Origin: Hymenobacter crusticola
GTDB taxonomy: Bacteria > Bacteroidota > Bacteroidia > Cytophagales > Hymenobacteraceae
NCBI RefSeq assembly: GCF_002154225.1
Contig: NZ_MTSE01000009.1
Coordinates: 172,634-236,633, forward strand
Length of the DNA stretch: 64,000 bases
Reading direction: 5' to 3'
Below the pieces are notes generated by a model, which worked only from the letters and a program-made list of their open reading frames with translations, was not told the origin of the DNA and searched no databases. The translations under genes were made by a program, and so were the position numbers. Position 1 is the stretch's first letter. Each line of letters opens with the position of its first letter. This document shows positions 34,558 through 43,073 of this stretch, one piece after another.

Positions 34558-34585
34558 TGTGACATGCATCACAGGCATTTTGTGA
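34558..34585 (+). promoter_or_regulatory. CRP-like composite operator upstream of the hydrolase
   Basis: TGTGACATGCATCACA (34558-34573) is a perfect TGTGA-N6-TCACA site. A third half-site TGTGA follows after seven bases (34581-34585). An identical arrangement precedes the DJ-1 gene. A near-consensus -7, CACCTTTG, lies about 35 bases downstream. The Crp/Fnr gene at 37193 encodes a likely binder. Confidence 0.65.
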
Positions 34586-34659
34586 CCTAGCTCCTTCGCG
34601 GCCCTGCACCGAAGGGCCACCTTTGCATAGCCAGTTAGGCACTTCTACTCCTCAACCCT

Positions 34660-35472
34660 ATGCTTGCTTTCCCCCAAATCGCACTAGCAGCACTTGCTGC
34701 TCTACCACTAACGCTGTCTGTCCTAAATCCGGCTGCCGCACCATCCGTAGCAACCATCACCGCACCGCCCGCAGGCACCGGTGTTAAGAACATCGTGCTA
34801 GTCCACGGGGCCTTTGCTGACGGCTCTAGCTGGGCTAAAGTTATTCCCCTGCTGGAAGCCAAGGGCTACCACGTAACGGCGGTGCAGAACCCACTTACTT
34901 CGCTGGCTGATGATGTGGCAGCAACCAAGCGCACCATCGCGTTGCAAAATGGCCCGGTGCTTCTTGTCGGGCACTCGTGGGGCGGCTCCGTCATCACCGA
35001 AGCCGGCAACGACGCGCAGGTGGCCGGCCTGGTCTACGTAGCCGCCGCTGCTCCCGAGGCCGGCCAAACCTTCGTCGATATGACTCAAGCCGCAGCGCCT
35101 CCACTTGGGGCCAATTCCTTTAAGCCCGATGCAGCCGGCTTTTTGAGCCTCACGCACGAAGGAACCCTAAACGATTTCGCCCAGGACCTGCCGCTAGCTG
35201 AAAGGGAACTCATCTACGCCACGCAAGGACCGTGGGCTAGCTCTGCCCCGACGAAAGACAAAATTTCGACGCCGGCCTGGAAAACCAAGCCTTCTTGGTA
35301 CATCGTCGCCAGTGAGGACCACATGATCAACCCCGACCTAGAGCGCATGCTGGCCAAGCGCATCAACGCCACCACGTTGGTGCTCAAAAGTAGCCATGTG
35401 CCTATGCTCTCGCAGCCGGCCAAAGTAGCCGCCTTTATCAGTGAAGCAGCCGAAAAAGTGGTCGTCAAATAA
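34660..35472 (+). CDS. exported alpha/beta hydrolase
   Basis: A 270-residue alpha/beta hydrolase with an N-terminal signal (PQIALAALAALPLTLSVLNPAAA). IVLVHGAFADGSSW is the oxyanion-side motif, the nucleophile Ser is in LLVGHSWGGSVITEA, and the catalytic His is probably in LKSSHVPMLSQP; the acid is likely in VASEDHMI. It resembles the salicylate-esterase/EstC-like hydrolases. Periplasmic. Preceded by the composite CRP-like site, shared with the DJ-1 gene. Confidence 0.82.
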   Translation: MLAFPQIALAALAALPLTLSVLNPAAAPSVATITAPPAGTGVKNIVLVHGAFADGSSWAKVIPLLEAKGYHVTAVQNPLTSLADDVAATKRTIALQNGPVLLVGHSWGGSVITEAGNDAQVAGLVYVAAAAPEAGQTFVDMTQAAAPPLGANSFKPDAAGFLSLTHEGTLNDFAQDLPLAERELIYATQGPWASSAPTKDKISTPAWKTKPSWYIVASEDHMINPDLERMLAKRINATTLVLKSSHVPMLSQPAKVAAFISEAAEKVVVK

Positions 35473-35640
35473 GCTGGCTTATTCCTGCCCAACGCGCAAC
35501 CAACTGGCCTGCTACCTACTGATTAAGTCATTTATCTGGCAGTGATAATAGCCAGCCCGCACCTCCGCTACACCGGGTCGCCACCTAGCACGCCGGGCAC
35601 CGACGCAGCCCCGGTTCTCAGGACGCACGCGGCCCGTGGG

Positions 35641-35668
35641 TGTGACCTACATCACAGTCCTTTTGTGA
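35641..35668 (+). promoter_or_regulatory. CRP-like composite operator upstream of the DJ-1 gene
   Basis: TGTGACCTACATCACA (35641-35656), then seven bases, then TGTGA (35664-35668). Spacing is the same as at 34558. Both sites are followed by CTCCTTCG. Confidence 0.65.
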
Positions 35669-35871
35669 TTTGCCTCCTTCGTCAGCCCTAAGCAAGCGCC
35701 CAACTTTGTCTTATCAACCAGCAACAAGGGCCGCTGTCTTTCCTTCCGAAAAGCCTAGCTCAGCGGTCGAGCCGGGCTGGCGATTTGGTTTCCATTCTGG
35801 CAAAGGTTGTTCCCCTAGCTTCCGAGAAGACACTTATTGCCTGAGTAGTATCTCAACCCCTTTCAGGTGTT

Positions 35872-35961
35872 ATGAGAGACTTTTCCAAGATCCTCCTGCT
35901 CTTGGCCGCCATTGGCCTATTAGGGCAAGCATCGTTCACGCACAAACAAGTAAGAAATTAA
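35872..35961 (+). CDS. small hydrophobic leader-like peptide
   Basis: A 29-residue ORF, MRDFSKILLLLAAIGLLGQ then ASFTHKQVRN, that looks like a signal sequence. It ends 23 bases before the DJ-1 ATG, in a different frame. It could be a leader peptide, or the signal peptide of a decayed gene. Confidence 0.35.
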   Translation: MRDFSKILLLLAAIGLLGQASFTHKQVRN

Positions 35962-35984
35962 CTACTCTTCATTCCCTACATCAG

Positions 35985-36704
35985 ATGAAACACATTCTTT
36001 TTATCGTCACCAACACGGCCGAAATTGGCCCCAAAAACCGCAAAACCGGCTACTTTTTTCCGGAAGTGGCTCATCCGTACCACGAGTTCATCGCACAAGG
36101 CTACACCGTCGATTTTGCGACGCTTAAGGGCGGAACGCCTCCCGCCGACGGCTACGACGCCAGCGACCCACTACAGAAGGAATTTTTGGATGGCAAAGGC
36201 TTTGCGCGTCTCAACAACAGCCAAAAGCTGAGCGAAGTAGACGCGAGCCGCTACGATGCAGTGTTCATTCCCGGCGGGCTAGGTCCGATGGTAGACCTTG
36301 CCCAGGACCCCTTGGTGAAAAAAACGGTGGTGGAAGTTTATGAGCGCGGCCAAGTGCTGGGGGCCGTGTGCCATGGCCCTGTGGCCCTGCTCCATGCGAA
36401 ACTCTCCAACGGCAACTACCTAGTCGACGGCAAGAAGATTTCTGCCTTCACGGACGAGGAAGAAAAAGGCTACGCCATTGAAGACGTACCGTTCTTGTTG
36501 GAAACAGCCCTTCGGGAACAAGGCGCGGCCTTCACCGACGTAACGCCCTGGCAACCCCTGAGCGTGGTCGACGGCCGGCTAGTAACCGGCCAAAATCCAG
36601 CCTCGGCGTCGGCTGTGGCCCTCGATATGATCAAGCTGCTGGAAGCAAATCCGACGACGGCTCCCGCCAGCAAGGCGCAAACGGCTGTTTCCGCAAATAA
36701 CTAA
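35985..36704 (+). CDS. DJ-1/PfpI family protein, Hsp31-like
   Basis: A 239-residue type 1 glutamine amidotransferase-like protein. I start at MKHILFIVTN (35985) as longer frames add unrelated residues. FIPGGLGPMVDLA precedes the nucleophile elbow LGAVCHGPVALLH with the reactive cysteine and following His; E in the N-terminal GYFFPEVAHPY region is the usual third residue. Members act as glyoxalase III, chaperone or deglycase. Probably a response to reactive carbonyl or thiol stress. Terminator follows. Confidence 0.85.
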   Translation: MKHILFIVTNTAEIGPKNRKTGYFFPEVAHPYHEFIAQGYTVDFATLKGGTPPADGYDASDPLQKEFLDGKGFARLNNSQKLSEVDASRYDAVFIPGGLGPMVDLAQDPLVKKTVVEVYERGQVLGAVCHGPVALLHAKLSNGNYLVDGKKISAFTDEEEKGYAIEDVPFLLETALREQGAAFTDVTPWQPLSVVDGRLVTGQNPASASAVALDMIKLLEANPTTAPASKAQTAVSANN

Positions 36705-36712
36705 CCTAGGTA

Positions 36713-36755
36713 CGACGGAAGGAGTGCCGTTTGCTAAGAAGGGCGCTCCTTCGTC
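36713..36755 (+). terminator. imperfect hairpin terminator
   Basis: GACGGAAGGAGTGCC (from 36713) pairs, with one bulge and one G-T, with GGGCGCTCCTTCGTC (to 36755), followed by TTTATT. Confidence 0.6.
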
Positions 36756-36785
36756 TTTATTCAGTAAAATCACATGCTCAAGCAC

Positions 36786-37106
36786 ATGGAAGAGAATAAA
36801 GTGTTTTTGATGGTTAAGTGGCAGGTTCAGCCGGGGCAGGAAGAAGCGGTTCGCCAAGCCCTCACGCAACTCGTGGCGCATAGCCGGACCGAGCCAGGCT
36901 GCCTCTATTATCAGCCCCACGTCAGTACCGCGCAGCCGGACCTAATCTACCTCTACGAAGTATACGCCAGCCCCGCCGCGGCAACAGCCCACCGGGAAAC
37001 GGAGTATTTCCAACAGATTGTGCTGCAAACCATCGTTCCGCTGCTGCTCTCCCGCGAAGTAGTAGCTGTCAACCCCCTAGCTGAAGTAGTCAATTCCCGC
37101 TTTTAA
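36786..37106 (+). CDS. antibiotic biosynthesis monooxygenase (ABM) domain protein
   Basis: A 106-residue dimeric ferredoxin-like protein of the YgiN/quinol monooxygenase type: LMVKWQVQPGQEEAVRQAL, SRTEPGCLYYQPHVS, YLYEVYASPAAATAHRETEYF. An ATG at 36774 adds four residues and is also possible. It may oxidise quinols or aromatic compounds without cofactors. It belongs to the stress-type cluster and converges with the Crp/Fnr gene. Confidence 0.8.
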   Translation: MEENKVFLMVKWQVQPGQEEAVRQALTQLVAHSRTEPGCLYYQPHVSTAQPDLIYLYEVYASPAAATAHRETEYFQQIVLQTIVPLLLSREVVAVNPLAEVVNSRF

Positions 37107-37130
37107 GCAGGTCTTTTCAGGCGGCGGGTT

Positions 37131-37158
37131 GGGTGCTAGCTACCGGTAGCTAGCACCC
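37131..37158. terminator. 28-bp perfect palindrome
   Basis: GGGTGCTAGCTACC immediately followed by its exact complement GGTAGCTAGCACCC. It lies between the convergent ABM and Crp/Fnr genes and contains two GCTAGC motifs. No T-run; it could be a terminator or a binding site. Confidence 0.5.
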
Positions 37159-37192
37159 CTGGTGGGTGAGGGGCGTTGCCTAGCAGAAGTGT

Positions 37193-37756
37193 TTAGGAGC
37201 GAAGGCGGCTCAGCGTTTCCCGGCTTACCCCCAAATACGCCGCGATATCCTGTTTCGGCACGCGCTGAGCTAGATCGGGGTACAGCTTGAGCAGCTTTTC
37301 GTACCGTTCCTGCACGCTGAGGTTCATGCCAGCCAGAATGCGTTGCTGCATGGCAATAAAGCCCGCCGTGATTTTCAGGCGGAAGAAGTGCTCGATCTTA
37401 TGCATTTCCGCGCAGAGCTTATTGCGGTTGGCGAGCGAAATGGTGAGTAGCTCCCCCTCTTCTAAACTGCTGAGCAGCATGGTCGCCGGGCCCTGGTTAA
37501 AAAACGCCTGGTAGTCGCTGATCCACCAGCCCTCCAAGGCAAACTGGATGATGTGCTCTTTCCCATTTCGGTCGGTATGGAAGGCTTTCAGACAACCTTG
37601 AACGACAAAGAATTCGTACGGAACCAATTCTGCTTCCTCAATCAGGAATTGATGGCGACGAACCTTTTTACGGGTGAAATGAGATAGAATGTACTCGAAT
37701 TCTTTATCGGAAAGCGGCGTAATTTGTTCGATGTGTTGCCGGAGCGGGTGTAGCAT
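37193..37756 (-). CDS. Crp/Fnr family transcriptional regulator
   Basis: A 187-residue regulator. The cyclic-nucleotide-like sensor domain spans ~15-120 (FFVVQGCLKAFHTDRNGKEHIIQFALEGWW), followed by the long dimer helix and a C-terminal winged helix. The recognition helix has SRETLSR (R179, E180, R184), which matches the DNA-contacting R-E-T-x-x-R of E. coli CRP. That suggests binding to TGTGA-N6-TCACA, sites of which lie upstream of two nearby genes. Typical cAMP-binding residues are not evident, so the signal is unknown. Confidence 0.88.
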   Translation of the reverse strand: MLHPLRQHIEQITPLSDKEFEYILSHFTRKKVRRHQFLIEEAELVPYEFFVVQGCLKAFHTDRNGKEHIIQFALEGWWISDYQAFFNQGPATMLLSSLEEGELLTISLANRNKLCAEMHKIEHFFRLKITAGFIAMQQRILAGMNLSVQERYEKLLKLYPDLAQRVPKQDIAAYLGVSRETLSRLRS

Positions 37757-38212
37757 GCTAGCTGTTGCGTTAGCTCAGGTACCGACGTAGTGGGTATGAG
37801 CTCCTTACCATGAGCCGCCGTTAAGTGAGGTGAACAGCGGGGCCCAAAAGGTAAGCAGGCCCCTTCAAAATACCGCTTCCTGCTGGCTTTAGGGCACCAA
37901 CTGCGTCGCCAGTATGACGTGGCTAGGTGGGGCGCGAATGTTAGCCGTAGCCTGCTTCAGAAAACACGCCGCCACCGTGTGGGTCATCCCACATATCGGG
38001 TATGGGCGCGATGTCAAGGCTGGCTCTACCACAGTGGCGTCATATGCGTCGGTAGAGTTGACGAAAGCTACGTCGGCGGGAATAGCACCAACGCTACTGC
38101 TTCATTTCCTTCAAGACGGCAAAGCGTGTAGGCGGCGCATTTATGCACTTAGGTGAATGACTCAGAGGTGGGCCCAGCTGCACCTTTGTGCCGTACCAAC
38201 CTTCTCTCTGCT
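37757..38212. other. 456-bp divergent region
   Basis: Holds the promoters of the Crp/Fnr gene (left) and the DUF4267 gene (right). CACCTTTG at about 38179 is near the -7 consensus. The two overlapping + frames around 37914-38156 show no known domain. Confidence 0.4.
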
Positions 38213-38614
38213 ATGCGTCGCACGCTCTCCCGCAGCCTCGGGCTGCTCCTTGGCCTAGGCATGGTGTTTATCGGCCTGCGCTTTTTGCTAGCTCCCCGGG
38301 CGGGGGCCGAAGGCTTTGGCGTATTCTTGCCGCCCACGGACACGCAGTACGCTTTCCACTACGCCAAAGGCATCCGGGACGTGTTTTCGGGCCTGCTGCT
38401 GGTTGCCTTTTCCGCCTTCGGCTACGACCGGCCCTTGGCATGGGTCATGCTGCTGGGCGCGCTCATTCCCTGCGTGGACCTAGCCATTGTGCGGGCCCAG
38501 CCTACCGCCTCGCTAGCCTTGGAGCTGCCGCACCTGCTAGCCATAGGTCTGCTACTAAGCGGAGCGGCCTCTCTATTCAGCCGGTCTGCTCCCGTACCCT
38601 CCGGGAAAGCGTGA
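38213..38614 (+). CDS. DUF4267 family membrane protein
   Basis: A 133-residue integral membrane protein with four predicted hydrophobic segments (SLGLLLGLGMVFIGLRFLL; DVFSGLLLVAFSAFGY; AWVMLLGALIPCVDLAIV; HLLAIGLLLSGAASLF). The AxGFGVFLPPTD and YAKGIRDVFSGLL patterns fit DUF4267. Started at MRRTLSR (38213). Function unknown; part of the stress-type cluster. Confidence 0.75.
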   Translation: MRRTLSRSLGLLLGLGMVFIGLRFLLAPRAGAEGFGVFLPPTDTQYAFHYAKGIRDVFSGLLLVAFSAFGYDRPLAWVMLLGALIPCVDLAIVRAQPTASLALELPHLLAIGLLLSGAASLFSRSAPVPSGKA

Positions 38615-38796
38615 CCCCTCGCTCAGCTTACTCGGACGCGCCTTATGCCTCTTTGGCCCTCCTGGCGGGTCGGCGTCCTCTGCTATGGTATTGAAACCTT
38701 ACTTAAACAACTGATTTCGGCTGCCAAGTAGCCAGCCAGTAGCCTGGTGTTCCTTAATAGCTAGTTGCTTACACTTACCCTCTTACGCCTACGTTT

Positions 38797-39300
38797 ATGC
38801 GCCCTACTTCCATCAGTACCCTCGACCCCCAAGCCGGTCCGACTGTGTCGCAAGCAGGCGGCACCTACCGCGTTGTGGTCTCCGGCGACCAGACCAACCA
38901 GGCCTACGCCATCATCGATATGCTGGTGCCGCCCCATAGTGGCCCGGTGCCGCATGCGCACCCTACCATTCAAGAAACCTTCTATGTTATGGAAGGCGAA
39001 GTAGTTGTGCGCTCCGAAACTCAAACCTATGTGGCCAAAAAAGGGGCGGTTGTCACTATTCCACTGGGTGGCGCGGTTCATAATTTTACCAATGAGAGCA
39101 CGGCCCCGGCGCATATGCTCTGCGTAGTCGCCCCAGCCGGCCTCGATACCTTTTTCCTGACAGTTGGCCAGCCAATCGTGGCCGGGCAGCCGTTGGCCAA
39201 CACGCCACCTACGCCCGAACAGCAGCAGCGCATTGGTGCGCTAGCCAAGCAGTATGGCCAAGAGGTGTTCCCACCCGATTATTTTGCCAAAAAGGGCTAG
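38797..39300 (+). CDS. cupin domain protein
   Basis: A 167-residue cupin. The metal-site motif 1 is PPHSGPVPHAHPTIQETFYVMEGE, with the His-x-His and Glu ligands, and motif 2 is PLGGAVHNFTNES. No signal peptide. Such single-domain cupins include quercetinase-like and sugar-binding proteins. The substrate is unknown; its neighbours suggest oxidation or detoxification chemistry. Confidence 0.78.
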   Translation: MRPTSISTLDPQAGPTVSQAGGTYRVVVSGDQTNQAYAIIDMLVPPHSGPVPHAHPTIQETFYVMEGEVVVRSETQTYVAKKGAVVTIPLGGAVHNFTNESTAPAHMLCVVAPAGLDTFFLTVGQPIVAGQPLANTPPTPEQQQRIGALAKQYGQEVFPPDYFAKKG

Positions 39301-39691
39301 CGAGCGGGTTGCGCGGTAAGACATTTCGTGAAAGTCTGATTTTCGACCCGCTTCTATGCAATGAATGGGATTTGTAGCTTGGTAGCGTACCCGAACTGAC
39401 CCTCGCGTCCCTAGTTTTAGGAGCATGCTCAGGATGTGTCTCCGCTTTGCGCACCTTCCTCCCAATCTGGCTGCTCCCTGCGGGTACTTACCTAGGTAGC
39501 AGGCCCGACAGGTGCATCATTCAGAGTTATGGGGCTAGATGATTTTGGGAAGATCATACTGTTGCGCTGGCTGCAGGGCACTTGTCCCTAGCTGGCGCAG
39601 TGGCCGGACTTTTTACTGGAGTTGCTGCTCGGCTAAGCGGTACAAGTTCTCCTCATGTACCTTGAGGCGACAACTAGCATCCCAACAACCG
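39301..39691. other. 391-bp gap
   Basis: No supported gene; an in-frame upstream extension of the glycosidase-like gene (from 39539) lacks protein-like character. Promoter motifs are not clear. One ACCTAGGT site lies near 39490. Confidence 0.4.
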
Positions 39692-41755
39692 ATGACGTGG
39701 ACTTCTTCAACCTATGGGCTGCTCACGAAAGCCTGGATCGCCATCCTAGTAATAGTTTTCGCCAGCGGTTGTACCACCCAAAGTCAAGCGCAAGACTTTC
39801 GGCATCAACAAGAGCTGTACTGGCATCCCAACAAAGACAATAGCATCACGTGGGACTTGACCCGGGAAACCAGGCTGCCGCATGACGACAATATCGAACT
39901 CGCGGGCACGCAAATCGCCGCCATCATCCGCTACCAAGTCGATCAGGCCAAGCAAGTACACATTACTCGCGACATTATCTTCCCGCAACTGCGCAAATTC
40001 ACTAAATCGAACGAGTCCCTTTACCGCGCGTATCTGCGCGATGACTACCGCGATGACCTGTTGCCCGTCCTGACCCTAGCTGACAAAAAGTATGAATCCG
40101 GCGTGCTGGATTCGGTTCGCATCAAGGGCAAGATCACCTTTTATTTTCGGGAGAAAGATGGCCTCACCCTGGTCCGTTCGTTTTTCCCCTCCATGCACGA
40201 GCGGTGCCTAGTGGAAAAGTGGACCTTGCTGAACACCGGCAAGACGCTCCGCATAGTCGGCATTGGAGCCACCGAACTTCAACAGACCGAGCAGGGCTGG
40301 CACGGCACGTACCACCGCCGGGTCTTCACCGATGCTCAGCGTAGCGTCACCTTGCCACCAGGTGCGCACTATGACTTTGGCGTTTACTTCCTGGCGACGC
40401 TCAACGAAGAAGCGGCGCCCACCGTTTCCGTGGCCGCCATCGAACGCAGCCGCGATACATTCCTGGACAGCATCGCCGTGAATCTGCAGCTGCACTCGCC
40501 GGACCCAGTCCTGAATACCTTATTCTACTTCTCCAAGATCCGGGCCGCGGAAAGCATTTTTCGTTCCCGCTACGGGCTGGTTCATTCCCCGGGCGGCGGC
40601 AATTATTATGTCGGGATTTGGGCCAACGATCAGGCCGAATACAGTGGGCCTTTTTTTCCATATCTGGGCTATCAAACCGGCCTACAGGCTGCACTAAACG
40701 CCTACCGTATCTTTCAGCGCAACCTGCCCAAAGACGGAGGGAAGATCTGGGCTTCGTTTGAAATGGATGTCACCTTTCCCTTCGGGGAGCGTGACCGCGG
40801 CGACGCGGCCATGATTGCCTTTGGGGCCACGCACTTTCTGCTCGCCTCTGGAGATGCGCAAAAAAGCAAGGAGCTCTGGCCCTTGATCACCTGGTGCCTA
40901 GCTTACTGCCGTCAGCGGACCACGGCGGCGGGCGTAGTAGCCTCGGAGAGTGATGAGCTAGAAGGCCGGTTTCCGGCCGGTTCGGCTAATCTTGCCACTT
41001 CGTGCTTGTACTATGGGGCACTCTTGCAAGCGGCTCGCCTAGCGCAGGCCATGCACCAGCCGGCTTCCGTGAGCGCGACCTATCACCAACGGGCCAAGCG
41101 CCTAGCAACGGCGATTGATGAGTATTTCGGGGCGGAGATGGACGGTCTGCACACGTACAAATACTACAAAGAGAACACGACGCTGAGAAGTTGGATCTGC
41201 CTGCCCTTGGTCGTGGGCTTATACCAACGCAAAGCCGGCACGCTAGCAGCCTTGTTCGACAAGTTGTGGTCGGCCAATGGCGTGCTGACCGAGCTCAAAC
41301 CCGGTGCGAGCTCGCCGCCCGTGTTTTGGGACCGGGGCAGCCTTTATGCCTTTCGAGGCGCATTCAAAGCGGGCGCCGCCGATCAGGCCTTGGAACGCTT
41401 AACGTCCTACGTCACCACGCGCTTAACTGGTTTTCGCGTCCCCTATGCCGTGGAAGCCTGGCCGGAGAACGGTATGGCCCACCTCTCGGCCGAAAGTGCC
41501 TTGTATTGCCGCATCTTCACCGAAGGCATCCTAGGCCTCGAACCGACGGGGTTTCACTCCTTCACTCTACGCCCTAACTTACCAAGTTCATGGAGCGATA
41601 TGACTATCAACAACATCAAAGCGTTCAATACGACCTTCGACGTGAGCCTGCGCAGGAGCCGGGAGAAGCTCCAGGTGACGGTCGTCCGCCAGGGCCAGGT
41701 TGTCCTACAACGGACGGTAAGCAATAACACCATTGTTGCGGTGCAGTTAAAATAA
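39692..41755 (+). CDS. six-hairpin glycosidase-like lipoprotein
   Basis: A 687-residue lipoprotein; the signal (LLTKAWIAILVIVFASGC) ends in a lipobox cysteine. An N-terminal beta-sandwich (~60-300) is followed by an (alpha/alpha)6 barrel of the rhamnosidase/glucoamylase type (FRSRYGLVHSPGGGNYYVGIWANDQAEYSGPFFPYLGY; DRGDAAMIAFGATHFLL; WICLPLVVGLYQ; VPYAVEAWPENGMAHLSAESALYCRIF). Acidic residues in WANDQAEY and ESDELEGR are catalytic candidates. The GH family is not certain (GH78/63-like). It faces the periplasm or cell surface and stands alone. Confidence 0.65.
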   Translation: MTWTSSTYGLLTKAWIAILVIVFASGCTTQSQAQDFRHQQELYWHPNKDNSITWDLTRETRLPHDDNIELAGTQIAAIIRYQVDQAKQVHITRDIIFPQLRKFTKSNESLYRAYLRDDYRDDLLPVLTLADKKYESGVLDSVRIKGKITFYFREKDGLTLVRSFFPSMHERCLVEKWTLLNTGKTLRIVGIGATELQQTEQGWHGTYHRRVFTDAQRSVTLPPGAHYDFGVYFLATLNEEAAPTVSVAAIERSRDTFLDSIAVNLQLHSPDPVLNTLFYFSKIRAAESIFRSRYGLVHSPGGGNYYVGIWANDQAEYSGPFFPYLGYQTGLQAALNAYRIFQRNLPKDGGKIWASFEMDVTFPFGERDRGDAAMIAFGATHFLLASGDAQKSKELWPLITWCLAYCRQRTTAAGVVASESDELEGRFPAGSANLATSCLYYGALLQAARLAQAMHQPASVSATYHQRAKRLATAIDEYFGAEMDGLHTYKYYKENTTLRSWICLPLVVGLYQRKAGTLAALFDKLWSANGVLTELKPGASSPPVFWDRGSLYAFRGAFKAGAADQALERLTSYVTTRLTGFRVPYAVEAWPENGMAHLSAESALYCRIFTEGILGLEPTGFHSFTLRPNLPSSWSDMTINNIKAFNTTFDVSLRRSREKLQVTVVRQGQVVLQRTVSNNTIVAVQLK

Positions 41756-42473
41756 ACCTGGTTTCGCCGAATAGACAGTACCGTGTAAAGCGCACGGAAG
41801 ATTGCATCACTAAGCGTTGCACCAGCAAACTTATCTACCTCATGTTGAGCTGGTGTGGGGCCAAGGCAGGCCACTCGCGGTGGCGGTATGCTACCATTGG
41901 ATCCCGTCGCCTATCGGCATACTGCCTCCGCTTGCAAGCAGTGCCTTTGAACGGTTGCGATGGGGTTCTTATTTGCTCCTAGGTCCATAGCTGGAGTTCA
42001 TCCCGTGGGTAGCTGTTCGCCTCTGCTACCTTTCGGCTGTTCGGCGGCAGAGTAGGCAAATTTTCAATGGCGGCTCTTGGGACATATCGGCAAACATTGT
42101 ATGTTTGTACTGCATCATATTTTATATTGTCCTAGTACAAAAACGAAATACAGGCACCGATTATCTCCAAGCAGTACGCCTTGCTACTTGGAGACCTGAT
42201 TTTCTACGGTTTAGATCAGTGCAAGTTCACTAGTACTTTTAAGGATCTTTCAGGCGTGCTCAACTCTCGTTTTTTAACTCTTTAGAAAACGCTGGAGCCC
42301 GTAACCGACGTGCAAGGGCTTCGCCTGTTACCCCGACACGACACTAGTGGAGGCCACGCAACTGGACGTGTTGCTCAGGCGCTGCAGGGCCCTGCTAACC
42401 ATTTGCCACTGAGCACATGGTTTGGCAAGTAGACCTAGGTGAATAGAGTTATATGCTCAGTAATCGTAGTACG
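41756..42473. other. 718-bp gap
   Basis: No convincing ORF on either strand; an AT-rich stretch lies around 42100-42170. No repeat or terminator recognised. It may contain decayed sequence. Confidence 0.4.
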
Positions 42474-42502
42474 TTGCTTTTCCGGCTTCCCGCGTACTTT
42501 TA
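42474..42502 (+). promoter_or_regulatory. Bacteroidota-type promoter
   Basis: TTG (42474-42476), 18 bases, then TACTTTTA (42495-42502), one mismatch from TAnnTTTG. It lies 18 bases before the GTG of the cysteine-rich small protein. Confidence 0.5.
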
Positions 42503-42520
42503 CCAGCCTTTAAATACCCC

Positions 42521-42901
42521 GTGAAAGCCTGCTTAGCCTACGTCCTAGTAGCTCTGGTGCTGCTTCAAACCTTCAGCCGTGAGGTGCTGGTGGTGGACTA
42601 TGCGCTGAATCAAGCCACTATCACGGCGCGCTTTTGCGTGAACAAGGCCAAGCCTGCTATGCACTGCAACGGCAAATGCTACTTTGCCAAGCAACTCCGG
42701 CAGCAGCAGGAGCGCGAAAAGCAATTGCCCAATCATTTAAAAGAGCAGTTGGAGATGCTGCTCCTAGGTATGGGCTCGCCCGTGCCACCTCGCCCGCTAA
42801 CTTATCCAGTTGTTGCGGTGCGTCAGTATCAGTTGTTGGCCTTGCAGGTACCCAAGGTAGGCCTGAGGGGCGTTTTTCGTCCCCCGCAAGGACTGATTTA
42901 G
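42521..42901 (+). CDS. cysteine-rich small protein upstream of TonB receptor
   Basis: A 126-residue protein starting at a GTG. An N-terminal membrane or signal segment (CLAYVLVALVLLQTFS) is followed by FCVNKAKPAMHCNGKCY, with C39, H48, C49 and C53 as likely metal ligands, and then a charged helix (KQLRQQQEREKQLPNHLKEQ). Proteins with the FCxNKxxPxxxCNGKCY motif are common just before metal or heme TonB receptors in Bacteroidota; no function is established. The receptor follows in the same direction. Confidence 0.65.
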   Translation: MKACLAYVLVALVLLQTFSREVLVVDYALNQATITARFCVNKAKPAMHCNGKCYFAKQLRQQQEREKQLPNHLKEQLEMLLLGMGSPVPPRPLTYPVVAVRQYQLLALQVPKVGLRGVFRPPQGLI

Positions 42902-43073
42902 CCTTCGTTTGGAATGAATAGCCGCCGACGCGGCAGCGTGGCTTTGAGGCTAGCTGCTAGCGCGGGCCCTTGTGGCCGGTCCACGGGCAAGCGGCTACGC
43001 TTTTTTCTTCCTTTCTCTGCTAAATCCAAGGCTGGCTCTGCCTGAGCTACCCTTGTCCTTGCTCTTTTACTTC

